Source: Oscillospiraceae bacterium (GTDB lineage: Bacteria > Bacillota > Clostridia > Oscillospirales > Ruminococcaceae). Taken from it: a stretch of 35,299 nucleotides of DNA. Of the stretch, positions 26,899-35,299 are shown in pieces (positions within the stretch are counted from its first letter, which is position 1; every line of letters starts with the position of its first letter). The stretch covers positions 1 through 35,299 of the forward strand of contig JAILPP010000064.1 in assembly GCA_024699425.1 (NCBI GenBank). The letters run 5' to 3'. The position numbers were made by a program, and so were the translations under genes. Under the pieces are notes generated by a model, which was not told the origin of the DNA, did not search any database, and saw only the letters and a program-made list of their open reading frames with translations.

Positions 26899-26927
26899 AG
26901 TATAGCACGTTCCGAATGATTTGTCAA
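26899..26927 (-). promoter_or_regulatory. Sigma-A promoter of the GntR-ABC operon
   Basis: Minus strand TTGACA-N17-TATACT; GTGTATGA/GTGTATCA direct repeats downstream. Confidence 0.8.
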
Positions 26928-27066
26928 GTGGTTATGCAGAATTTTTTTGCAAAACCTATTCCATTTTTCCTGATAATCTGGTATAATAGAAAGGGCAGGC
27001 TGTGAAAGTGCAATTCACCTCCCTGTCCCGACACAAAGGGCATAAAAGTAAGAAAGGAATGTTCCC

Positions 27067-28533
27067 TTGAATAAATATAAAAAGCTGGCGCAGAATACTG
27101 CTGTTTTTGCCATAGGCAGTTTTGGCTCGAAGATACTGCTTCTTCTGCTGACAAGGCTGTATTCTGCCAACATCAACCCCGGTGACACGTCCACGAAGTC
27201 ACTTCTGGAGCAGACGGCGAACTTTATCATTCCGATCGTGACGTTCTCCATTTACGAAGCGGTCATCCGTTACGGACTCGACCGTGAATATGACAAGCGG
27301 GAAGTATTCACATCCGCCTGTATTATAGAGATTGCAGGCATGGTGCTGCTTCTGCTCTGTTCTCCCCTGCTGGGTCTGCTTCCGTACACGCAGGGATTTC
27401 TGCTGCATCTGATCGCCTTTATACTTGCCTCAGCATTCCGGCAGCTCTCGTCGCAGTTTGTGCGTTCCCGTGACATGACGAGACTGTTTGCGCTTGACGG
27501 GATACTTGCGACGTGTTCGCTGTTCTTTTTCAACGTGCTGTTCATCTCGAAGCTGCACATGGGGGTGCAGGGGTTCATGCTTGCGTCAGTGCTGGCGGAT
27601 ATGCTGTCGGGTATTTTCCTGACGGTCATGGCGAAGAACTGGCGTTATCTGGACTTCCGTCACGCCTTCAACCCCGATGTCATCAAGACCATGCTCCGGT
27701 TTGCCATTCCCATGATTCCGACAGCAGTTCTCTGGATCATCACGGGCTTTTCGGACAGACTGTTCGTGCGGTATATGGACGGATATTCGGTCAGTGCGGA
27801 CGTAGGTGATGCAGCGGCGGGCATTTACGACTATGCCTCGAAAGTCCCGAACCTGATCTCAATGGTTTCGACGATATTCTTTCAGGCGTGGAACATGAGT
27901 GCCATCACGGAGCAGAATTCGAGTGACAAGGGCGAATTTTACCGCAACATTTTCAAGGCATATCAGGCGTTCATGTTTTTAGGTGCAGCGGCGATGATCG
28001 TGTTTGTGAAGCCGCTTTCGGCGTTCATCATCGACTACAGCCGCTATCCGGAGTATGAGCGATGCTATCTGTACACACCGATCCTGATTATTGCGGTTGT
28101 GATGATGAGTTTCAACCAGTTTTTGTCAAGTGTCTACGTTGCCACGCAAAAGACGAGCCACAGTATGTGGACAGCGCTTGCCGCAGCGGGCACGAATCTG
28201 ATTTTAAATGTGATCCTGATTTACAAATGGGGTGTACAGGGTGCAGTGGTAGCGACATTTGCGAGTTATTTTGTATGTTATGTCATCCGCATCATTGACA
28301 CCCGCAGGCTGATTTATTTTGAAGTCGATCACATTCGGTTTTATGTCAATTTAGCCGTACTGTTCGGCATGAGCATTCTTGCCATTCGTGAACCTGTGTG
28401 GTATCATATCGGTGAACTGGTGCTTGCGGTCTTTATGCTTGTTTACAATTTTGAAGCCGTCCGCATGGTAATGCGCATCGTCGGAAAAGTCGCGGGCAAA
28501 TTTCTGCGCAAGCCCGTCAATAAAAGGAGGTAA
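27067..28533 (+). CDS. Oligosaccharide flippase / polysaccharide biosynthesis family membrane protein (MOP superfamily)
   Basis: NTAVFAIGSFGSKILLLLLTRLYSANI...AIPMIPTAVLWIITGFSDRLFVRYM; ~12-14 TM; TTG start after AAAGGAA. Confidence 0.88.
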   Translation: MNKYKKLAQNTAVFAIGSFGSKILLLLLTRLYSANINPGDTSTKSLLEQTANFIIPIVTFSIYEAVIRYGLDREYDKREVFTSACIIEIAGMVLLLLCSPLLGLLPYTQGFLLHLIAFILASAFRQLSSQFVRSRDMTRLFALDGILATCSLFFFNVLFISKLHMGVQGFMLASVLADMLSGIFLTVMAKNWRYLDFRHAFNPDVIKTMLRFAIPMIPTAVLWIITGFSDRLFVRYMDGYSVSADVGDAAAGIYDYASKVPNLISMVSTIFFQAWNMSAITEQNSSDKGEFYRNIFKAYQAFMFLGAAAMIVFVKPLSAFIIDYSRYPEYERCYLYTPILIIAVVMMSFNQFLSSVYVATQKTSHSMWTALAAAGTNLILNVILIYKWGVQGAVVATFASYFVCYVIRIIDTRRLIYFEVDHIRFYVNLAVLFGMSILAIREPVWYHIGELVLAVFMLVYNFEAVRMVMRIVGKVAGKFLRKPVNKRR

Positions 28534-28538
28534 CGATC

Positions 28539-29249
28539 ATGGGAACACCGCATTTACAGGGAAACAAGGGAGATTACGCAAAAACGGTACTGATGCCGGG
28601 CGATCCGCTGCGGGCGAAATACATTGCGGAAACGTATCTGGAGGACGCAAGATGTGTCAATGAAATCCGTGGAATGCTCGGATACACAGGCACATACAAG
28701 GGCGTACCGGTATCCGTACAGGGCAGCGGTATGGGGCAGCCGTCCATGGGAATTTACTCCTATGAGCTGTATCATTTCTTTGACGTGCAGAGTATTATCC
28801 GCATCGGGACGGCAGGGGGCATAGATGATTCCGTGCAGCTCCGTGATGTAATTTTAGGGCAGGCGGCGTGTACGAACGGCAATTATGCAGCGCAGTACCG
28901 ACTGCCGGGCATCTATGCGCCGATCGCCTCTTTCCGTCTGCTGAAAGCGGCAGCGGAGACAGCGGAACAGCTTGCCATGCGTGTGCGGGTAGGCAATCTG
29001 TTTTCGAGCGATATGTTCTATGATGCCGCAGATTCGCTTGCCGACTGGAAGAAAATGGGCGTTCTGGGCGTAGAGATGGAATCGGCGGCGCTGTACATGA
29101 ACGCCGCCGCCGCAGGGAAAGAAGCGCTGTGCATCTGCACCGTTTCGGACTGTCCGCTGCGGCAGGAATTTACTTCAGCAGAGGAACGTCAGACGGGCTT
29201 TGGCAGAATGATGGAACTTGCGCTGGAAACCGTGACCCGACTGCACTGA
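28539..29249 (+). CDS. deoD: Purine-nucleoside phosphorylase DeoD-type
   Basis: VLMPGDPLRAKYIAETYLED, GMGQPSMGIYSYELYHFFDVQSIIRIGTAGGI, GVEMESAALYMNAA. Confidence 0.96.
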   Translation: MGTPHLQGNKGDYAKTVLMPGDPLRAKYIAETYLEDARCVNEIRGMLGYTGTYKGVPVSVQGSGMGQPSMGIYSYELYHFFDVQSIIRIGTAGGIDDSVQLRDVILGQAACTNGNYAAQYRLPGIYAPIASFRLLKAAAETAEQLAMRVRVGNLFSSDMFYDAADSLADWKKMGVLGVEMESAALYMNAAAAGKEALCICTVSDCPLRQEFTSAEERQTGFGRMMELALETVTRLH

Positions 29250-29266
29250 GAACAGGGAGAACCGCT

Positions 29267-29464
29267 ATGAACGAAAAAATGATTGCCCGCATCAACGAAC
29301 TTGCGCACAAATCGAAATCCGAAGGACTGACCGAAGCCGAAAAGGCGGAACAGCAGCAGCTCCGTGATGCCTACCGAGCCGCATTCCGTGCGAATCTGAC
29401 ACAGCAGCTTGAGCATACTTATGTAATGGACGAACACGGCAACAAGAAAAAATTAGGCACATGA
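29267..29464 (+). CDS. DUF896 domain-containing protein
   Basis: MIARINELAHKSKSEGLTEAEKAEQQQLRDAYRAAFRANL. Confidence 0.93.
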   Translation: MNEKMIARINELAHKSKSEGLTEAEKAEQQQLRDAYRAAFRANLTQQLEHTYVMDEHGNKKKLGT

Positions 29465-29476
29465 CCGCAGAAATGC

Positions 29477-29505
29477 TTGACTTTTTCGGTAAAGTGTGCT
29501 ATACT
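29477..29505 (+). promoter_or_regulatory. Sigma-A promoter of secG
   Basis: TTGACT-N17-TATACT. Confidence 0.8.
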
Positions 29506-29551
29506 ATGAAGGTATTCGTATCAATCCGCAATATAAGGAGCGTAAAAGAGC

Positions 29552-29833
29552 ATGGAAATTTATGAGATCATCTGCGGTGCAGTTGTACTGTTGCTGGCAT
29601 TGCTGATCATCATTCTGTGTCTGATGCAGGACGACAAGGCACAGGACAGCATGACCGCAGCACTGGGCGGCGGCATCAATGATTCGTATTTTGGTCAGAA
29701 CGAGGGCAACACCCGTGAGGCAGCGCTTGCAAAGCTGACCAAGATTCTGGGTATCATTGCGTTTGTTGTCATCGTTGCGATGAACATTGTGATCCCGTGG
29801 ATCATGACGCTGGTGCAGTCGGGCACGAACTGA
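29552..29833 (+). CDS. secG: Preprotein translocase subunit SecG
   Basis: Two TM segments, LCLMQDDKAQDSMTAALGGG; RBS AAGGAG. Confidence 0.88.
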   Translation: MEIYEIICGAVVLLLALLIIILCLMQDDKAQDSMTAALGGGINDSYFGQNEGNTREAALAKLTKILGIIAFVVIVAMNIVIPWIMTLVQSGTN

Positions 29834-29842
29834 GACAAGCAC

Positions 29843-29884
29843 AAAAAGACTCCCCCTGAACAGATTCAGGGGGAGTTTCTTTTC
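29843..29884 (+). terminator. Terminator after secG
   Basis: AAAAAGACTCCCCCTGAA-caga-TTCAGGGGGAGTTTCTTTT. Confidence 0.9.
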
Positions 29885-29919
29885 CGTCCTGACGCATCAG
29901 AAAAATTTGTGGGAAACGG

Positions 29920-29948
29920 TTGATTTTTTGTGAAAAATCTGGTATAAT
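29920..29948 (+). promoter_or_regulatory. Sigma-A promoter of the acidic membrane protein gene
   Basis: TTGATT-N17-TATAAT. Confidence 0.75.
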
Positions 29949-29983
29949 AATAACTGAATCATCTTTTGAAAGGAGGCATCTTA

Positions 29984-30712
29984 ATGACTTCGCCTGTAGA
30001 TGTGGATGTTCTCGTAAAATTCGCCATACGCCTGAGCATCATATTTGTTCTGATCTTTATTCTTGCGCTGATTACGCCGAGGCTTGCAAAGCTCGTGGAG
30101 AGCTGGATCGAAAAGAAACGCAAAAACCGTGAGTCGGAGGAAGAAGAAGATTATGGTGTACGTTCCATCTACGAGCTGCCGCGGAGAAAGCGCAGTTCTT
30201 TGAAAGAAGATGCATACGAGGACGACTATGATCTGGAAGAAGAGGACGAAGAGTTTGACGGCGAGGAATATTCTCTCGATAACGAACCGCAGCCGGAACC
30301 GGAAGAACCCGAAGAAGATCTGACGGAAGATTATGCGGAAGAACTGTCGGACGAACAACCGGAAGCGCCGCCGCAGCCTGAAATTTCCCAAAAGCCGGAA
30401 GAGCCTGTTTACCTGTTCAGCTTTCACAAGCTGGAAGAGAAGCCGTATGATCTGACGCTCTGGAAAGTCCGTTACAAGCGGGCGATCCCGATCGACATCG
30501 GGGAACAGGATTTCAGTTCCATTGCATTCGGCAGCAAATTGCACCCCTGCGCCTATGTCGGTCCGGGCGAAGAGGACGACGACGATGCTGAGAGCTTTAT
30601 CGGCGAACCGCTGATCCCCTTTGATTCGGAAGACGAAGACTTTTTTGATGATTTTTCCGGGGAAGCGGAGGATGGCGAGGACGACGGCGATACCCCGTGG
30701 TTTATGCGGTAA
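29984..30712 (+). CDS. Membrane-anchored highly acidic protein of unknown function
   Basis: One TM near the N-terminus followed by Glu/Asp/Pro-rich tract; start after AAAGGAGG. Confidence 0.8.
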   Translation: MTSPVDVDVLVKFAIRLSIIFVLIFILALITPRLAKLVESWIEKKRKNRESEEEEDYGVRSIYELPRRKRSSLKEDAYEDDYDLEEEDEEFDGEEYSLDNEPQPEPEEPEEDLTEDYAEELSDEQPEAPPQPEISQKPEEPVYLFSFHKLEEKPYDLTLWKVRYKRAIPIDIGEQDFSSIAFGSKLHPCAYVGPGEEDDDDAESFIGEPLIPFDSEDEDFFDDFSGEAEDGEDDGDTPWFMR

Positions 30713-30749
30713 CATCTGATTACATATCAACGAAAGGAATCAAAAACAC

Positions 30750-32195
30750 ATGGCAAAGAATGACAAGAAAATGGTAGATGCGATCACGTCTATGGACGAA
30801 GATTTCGCACAGTGGTACACGGACATTGTAAAGAAGGCGGAGCTGATCGCCTATACATCCGTCAAGGGCTGCATGGTCATCAGACCTTACGGCTATGCGA
30901 TCTGGGAAAATATTCAGCGCATTCTTGACGGGATGTTCAAGGAGACAGGACACGAGAACGTGAATATGCCCATGTTCATACCGGAGTCCCTGCTCCAGAA
31001 GGAGAAAGACCATGTTGAGGGCTTTGCGCCGGAAGTGGCATGGGTCACCATGGGCGGCAACAACAAGCTGGAGGAGCGCCTCTGTGTACGTCCGACTTCG
31101 GAAACGCTGTTCTGCGACCATTACAAGGACATTGTGCATTCCTACCGTGATCTGCCGAAGCTCTACAACCAGTGGGTCAGCGTAGTACGCTGGGAAAAGA
31201 CGACCCGTCCTTTCCTGCGTTCCCGTGAATTCCTGTGGCAGGAGGGTCACACCATTCACGCCACCGCACAGGAGGCAATTGAAGAGACAGAGAAGATGCT
31301 GAACGTCTACACGAAGTTCTGTGAATATGCGCTGGCAATGCCTGTTGTACAGGGCAAAAAGACGGAAAGCGACAAATTTGCAGGAGCAGTTTCGACGTAT
31401 GCGATTGAAGCGCTGATGCATGACGGCAAGGCATTGCAGGCAGGCACGTCCCACTATTTCGGAGACGGATTTGCCCATGCATTTGACATTCAGTATGCAG
31501 ACAAGGACAACACTCTGAAATACCCGCATCAGACGAGCTGGGGCGTGACCACAAGACTGATCGGCGCGATCATCATGACCCACGGTGACAATAACGGACT
31601 GGTACTGCCGCCCGCAGTGGCACCGATTCAGGTGGTGATCGTACCGGCAGCGATGCACAAGGAAGGCGTACTGGAGAAGGCAAACGAGCTGTATGCACAG
31701 CTCAGGGCAGCGGGCATTCGTGTCAAGCTGGACGACACGGACAATTCACCGGGCTGGAAATTTGCGGAATATGAAATGAAGGGTGTACCGGTGCGACTGG
31801 AGATCGGACCCCGTGACATTGCAGCGAACCAGTGTGTTCTTGCGACCCGTCACAACGGCGAAAAGACGAGCGTATCCCTGGACGGTCTGACCGAAGCGGT
31901 ACAGGCGAAATTGCAGGAAGTACACGACGGACTGTATGCAAACGCCCTTGCCAACCGTGAACGCCGCACATACCAGTGTCAGACGATCGACGAGATCAAC
32001 AAGGCGCTGACCGAGAACGGTGACGGCTTTATTGAAGCCATGTGGTGCGGAGAAGAGGCTTGCGAAGATGATGTAAAGGCACAGACAGGCGCAGGTTCCC
32101 GCTGCATTCCGCTGGTACAGAAGCAGCTTTCGGACAAATGTGTCTGCTGCGGCAAGCCTGCGAAGTGCATGGTACTGTGGGGCAAGGCATACTAA
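30750..32195 (+). CDS. proS: Prolyl-tRNA synthetase (archaeal/eukaryal-like type)
   Basis: LRPTSE-equivalent [60 protein letters not shown]-terminal zinc-binding-like region. Confidence 0.96.
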   Translation: MAKNDKKMVDAITSMDEDFAQWYTDIVKKAELIAYTSVKGCMVIRPYGYAIWENIQRILDGMFKETGHENVNMPMFIPESLLQKEKDHVEGFAPEVAWVTMGGNNKLEERLCVRPTSETLFCDHYKDIVHSYRDLPKLYNQWVSVVRWEKTTRPFLRSREFLWQEGHTIHATAQEAIEETEKMLNVYTKFCEYALAMPVVQGKKTESDKFAGAVSTYAIEALMHDGKALQAGTSHYFGDGFAHAFDIQYADKDNTLKYPHQTSWGVTTRLIGAIIMTHGDNNGLVLPPAVAPIQVVIVPAAMHKEGVLEKANELYAQLRAAGIRVKLDDTDNSPGWKFAEYEMKGVPVRLEIGPRDIAANQCVLATRHNGEKTSVSLDGLTEAVQAKLQEVHDGLYANALANRERRTYQCQTIDEINKALTENGDGFIEAMWCGEEACEDDVKAQTGAGSRCIPLVQKQLSDKCVCCGKPAKCMVLWGKAY

Positions 32196-32198
32196 GAG

Positions 32199-32344
32199 CT
32201 ATAAATGAGCGCTGACTGTCAAAATATACAAAAGCGAGGGGGGTGCGGGGCGGTCCCCGCCCTGCGGGGGGGGTTTGGGGGGCGAGTAGCCCCCCAATAC
32301 CAGCCCGCTACCTTGTATATTTTGCTAAGAATGCTCATTTATAG
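32199..32344 (+). repeat. 146-nt terminal-inverted-repeat element, copy 2
   Basis: Perfect 12-bp TIR CTATAAATGAGC/GCTCATTTATAG, internal 12-bp stem CAAAATATACAA/TTGTATATTTTG, flanking direct repeats CTAAGAG(C). Confidence 0.9.
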
Positions 32345-32392
32345 CTAAGAGCCTGATTTCGGAAGGATTTATGACAGGATAAGGAGTAAGCT

Positions 32393-33658
32393 ATGAGAAA
32401 GAGCAGAATAATGGCTATGCTGCTGACGATACCGCTGATCCTGACGGGCTGCGGTTCTGCGGCAGTCACTTCTTTACCGGATGAGACAATTGTTGTGATG
32501 ACAGAATCGACAGCTCCGCCGGAGACAGAACCGCCGACCGAGGCGACCACGGAAGAACCGACCGAACCGCCCGTCGAACTGGACATTGACCTGACGCTGG
32601 AAGAAAAGATCTATCAGTTATTCATTGTCAGTCCGGATTTTCTGACAGGGCAGAAGAACGTCCAGTATGCGGGCGACACAACAAGAGCCGCACTGAACGA
32701 GCATCATGTAGGCGGACTGGTCTATTTTTCGGAGAATATGCGTTCGATCAGCCAGACGAAAGACCTGCTGCACAACACGCAGGACATTGCGATGGAAGAC
32801 GGGGGCATCGGGTTATTTCTTGCAGTAGATGAAGAGGGCGGTTCTGTCGCCCGCTGCGGGCAGAAACTCGGCGCAGCCCCGATGGACAGCATGGAGCTGA
32901 TCGGCGGACGGAACAGCCATGATGAAGCGGTAGAAGTGGGGCAGACATTGGGCAGAGTCCTGCATCTGCTGGGATTCAATCTGGACTTTGCGCCCGTTGC
33001 GGATGTCAACCTGAACCCTGACAACGAACTTGGCGACCGTATTTTCAGCACAAGTCCGGAAGTTGTCTCGAACATGATTGACGGTGTAGTTACGGGCATA
33101 CAGGAAAAGGACAATGTAGCGGCAACGCTGAAACATTTTCCGGGCATAGGCGCAGCCGATGCCAGCACGCACGACAGTGACAAAGTGGTCATCAAGCGCA
33201 GTCTTGACACGATGCGAGGCACGGAGTTTGTCCCCTTTGAGCGTGGCATCAAAGCGGGAGCAGATTTTGTGATGGTATCGCACATCACGACAACGGGAGT
33301 CGGTGACGGACTGCCGTCTTGTCTGTCGGAAAAAGTCTGCACGGACATTCTGCGCAAGGAGCTGCATTTTGACGGTATCATCATCACCGATTCGATGCAG
33401 ATGCAGGCGATCACGGCGAATTACGATGCAGGCGAAGCGGCAGTCAAAGCGATTCAGGCGGGCTGTGACATGATCCTGATGCCCGAAAGCCTGAATGAAG
33501 CGGTTGCCGCAGTACAGGAAGCCGTTGAGGACGGAAAGATCACCGAACAGCGGATTGACCGCAGTGTCAAGCGTATTCTGGACGAAAAGAAGAAGCTGGG
33601 AATCCTGCAAAAAGAGGAAGTCCCGACCGAAGAAGAAACGGAAGAGCAGGGGGAATAA
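32393..33658 (+). CDS. GH3-family lipoprotein, probable beta-N-acetylhexosaminidase (NagZ-like)
   Basis: Lipobox LILTGCG, Thr/Glu/Pro linker; AVDEEGGSVARCG, NLDFAPVADVNLNPDN, ATLKHFPGIGAADASTHDS, IIITDSMQMQAI. Confidence 0.93.
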   Translation: MRKSRIMAMLLTIPLILTGCGSAAVTSLPDETIVVMTESTAPPETEPPTEATTEEPTEPPVELDIDLTLEEKIYQLFIVSPDFLTGQKNVQYAGDTTRAALNEHHVGGLVYFSENMRSISQTKDLLHNTQDIAMEDGGIGLFLAVDEEGGSVARCGQKLGAAPMDSMELIGGRNSHDEAVEVGQTLGRVLHLLGFNLDFAPVADVNLNPDNELGDRIFSTSPEVVSNMIDGVVTGIQEKDNVAATLKHFPGIGAADASTHDSDKVVIKRSLDTMRGTEFVPFERGIKAGADFVMVSHITTTGVGDGLPSCLSEKVCTDILRKELHFDGIIITDSMQMQAITANYDAGEAAVKAIQAGCDMILMPESLNEAVAAVQEAVEDGKITEQRIDRSVKRILDEKKKLGILQKEEVPTEEETEEQGE

Positions 33659-33689
33659 GCCCCCTGCCCTCATCAATACGGAGCAATTT

Positions 33690-34280
33690 ATGGAACAACA
33701 GCGACTGGAACAGCAGCTTGCATTTCTGCTGGAGCTGGACAAGCTCAAGAACGTGTATCGTCAGACGATGGTACTGCATGAAGACAGGCAGGAGAACGAT
33801 GCCGAGCATAGTTTTCACCTGGCGCTCATGGCAGCGGTACTTGCGGAACACGCAAAAGAGCCTGTAAACGTGCAGCACGTCATGCAGATGGTACTCATTC
33901 ACGATGCCGTAGAAGTGGATGCAGGAGACACTTATGCCTACGATGCTGCGGGCAACGCAGACAAGCGGGAACGGGAGCTGAAAGCTGCCGACCGTATTTT
34001 TGCGCTGCTGCCGGAAGATCAGGCAGCGGAGTACCGCAGTCTATGGGACGAATTTGAAGCACGGGAAACGGCGGAAGCGAAATTTGCCAATGCCCTTGAC
34101 CGTATCCAGCCGATGCTGCTCAACTACAAAAAGGGCGGTATCTCGTGGATACGCCACGGCATCACGGAAGAGCAGGCGAGAAATCGCAATTGTGCGATCG
34201 TTTCCGACGGCAGCGATACGATCGGCGCACTGTGCGAAGAGATCATCGAAGCGGCAAAGCGTGAAGGAATGCTGCAATAA
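33690..34280 (+). CDS. HD domain-containing hydrolase (YfbR-like nucleotidase family)
   Basis: DAEHSFHLALMAAVLAEHA...VLIHDAVEVDAGDTYAYD. Confidence 0.9.
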   Translation: MEQQRLEQQLAFLLELDKLKNVYRQTMVLHEDRQENDAEHSFHLALMAAVLAEHAKEPVNVQHVMQMVLIHDAVEVDAGDTYAYDAAGNADKRERELKAADRIFALLPEDQAAEYRSLWDEFEARETAEAKFANALDRIQPMLLNYKKGGISWIRHGITEEQARNRNCAIVSDGSDTIGALCEEIIEAAKREGMLQ

Positions 34281-34294
34281 CACAGGAGGTAAGC

Positions 34295-34717
34295 ATGAAA
34301 GGAATCAATCTCCACTGTCAGGGCATACTGCGGAGGACAGTCACAGAAGATATGACCGCCCGACAGATGAAAAGCGGGTCATTGCGGGTACTTGCAACGC
34401 CGGCAGTCGTTGCGCTGATGGAAGAAGCGGCGTGTGAAGCGATTGCCTATTTTATGGAAGACGGTGAAACGACCGTCGGCACGTCCATGAGTATAGATCA
34501 CGTTGCGCCATCGCCTGTGGGCAAGAAGATCCGTGTCGAAGCAGATGTGCAGACGTTTTCAAAGCGTGAGATCGTATTTCACTGCACCGCCTATGACGAG
34601 GACACCTGCGCTCTGATCGCATCGGGAACGCACAAGAGAGTGGTGGTAAACTGGGTAAAATTTCAGGAAAAGGCAGATAAAATGCTGGAGGCAGGAAATG
34701 CAGTCGCCGCCACTTGA
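34295..34717 (+). CDS. Hotdog-fold thioesterase (FlK-like)
   Basis: VLATPAVVALMEEAACEAI...VGTSMSIDHVAPSPVGKKIRVEADV. Confidence 0.85.
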   Translation: MKGINLHCQGILRRTVTEDMTARQMKSGSLRVLATPAVVALMEEAACEAIAYFMEDGETTVGTSMSIDHVAPSPVGKKIRVEADVQTFSKREIVFHCTAYDEDTCALIASGTHKRVVVNWVKFQEKADKMLEAGNAVAAT

Positions 34718-35210
34718 AATAGAGCGTAAATATCTGATCCGCCGCCCGTCGGAGTCGCTGTTGCAAAGTCTGCCGGAGGCAGATGCAACGGAGATCACGC
34801 AGACCTATCTGAAAGCGGACGAATCGGGCATGATGCGCCGTGTACGGAAGCGTGGCACATTGTCAAAGGACTGGCAGTACACCTACACCCGCAAGCAGAC
34901 GATCGGATTCGGCAAGCGAATCGAGCTGGAAGATGAGATCACGCAGGCGCAGTATGAAGCACTGTTACAGGAAGCCGCCCCCGATATGCACCCGATTCAG
35001 AAAGTGCGCTGGTGTTTTGTCTATGAGAAGCAGCTTTTCGAGCTGGACATCTACGCCATGAGTGAAACGCTTGCGACACTGGAAATCGAACTGCCGGACA
35101 TTGACACGCCCGTGCAGCTCCCCCCGCAGATTGAAATTCTGTCCGATGTAACAGGCGACAAGCGTTACAGCAATTTCACATTATCCCGCAGCAATACATT
35201 TCCGGAATAA
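34698..35210 (+). CDS. CYTH domain-containing protein
   Basis: EIERKYLIRR N-terminus, KRIELEDEIT, alternating charged beta-strand residues; overlaps thioesterase 3' end by 20 nt. Confidence 0.88.
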   Translation: MQSPPLEIERKYLIRRPSESLLQSLPEADATEITQTYLKADESGMMRRVRKRGTLSKDWQYTYTRKQTIGFGKRIELEDEITQAQYEALLQEAAPDMHPIQKVRWCFVYEKQLFELDIYAMSETLATLEIELPDIDTPVQLPPQIEILSDVTGDKRYSNFTLSRSNTFPE

Positions 35211-35235
35211 AAAAGCACCCGAAAGGGTGCTTTTT
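35208..35235 (+). terminator. Terminator after the CYTH gene
   Basis: AAAAAAGCACCC-gaaa-GGGTGCTTTTT. Confidence 0.9.
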
Positions 35236-35236
35236 A

Positions 35237-35299
35237 CTATAAATGAGCGCAGACTGTCAAAATATACACAAGCGATGCGGGTGCAGGGCGGTCACCGCC
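35237..35299 (+). repeat. 146-nt element, copy 3, truncated by the window end
   Basis: CTATAAATGAGCGCAGACTGTCAAAATATACACAAGCGATGCGGGTGCAGGGCGGTCACCGCC, nearly identical to copy 1. Confidence 0.85.

Overview
The window looks like a chromosomal segment of a Gram-positive, cellulolytic Ruminococcus-like Clostridia member. This placement is inferred from a dockerin-bearing GH74 enzyme, a GH94 phosphorylase, sporulation genes and codon style. It holds about 27 supported CDSs, one tRNA-Thr(GGT) with encoded CCA, many intrinsic terminators and several well-formed sigma-A promoters. Gene content: cysK, ppk1, AI-2E transporter, Na/Pi cotransporter-PhoU, orphan solute-binding lipoprotein, DUF378 protein, rpsT, gpr, yabP-yabQ-divIC-yabR, pta, GH94 phosphorylase, sigG, serC-serA, GH74-dockerin, GntR-ABC-permease, flippase, deoD-DUF896, secG, an acidic membrane protein, proS, GH3, HD hydrolase, FlK-like thioesterase and CYTH protein. 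The strongest candidate for something undescribed is a ~146-nt repeat present three times (16956-17101, 32199-32344, 35237-window end). It has 12-bp terminal inverted repeats, a second internal 12-bp stem, two apical GC hairpins and apparent 7-8 bp target-site duplications, which suggests a MITE-like or structured-RNA insertion family. One copy lies in the serC 5' leader. Other notable signals are a TTAACA-N5-TTAACA Pho-box-like site upstream of the Na/Pi transporter, a SigG-consensus promoter in front of sigG, a SigE-like -10 in front of yabP, a yabQ frame running 188 nt into divIC, and a serA with an abbreviated ACT domain. All calls come from reading the sequence; no searches were run.
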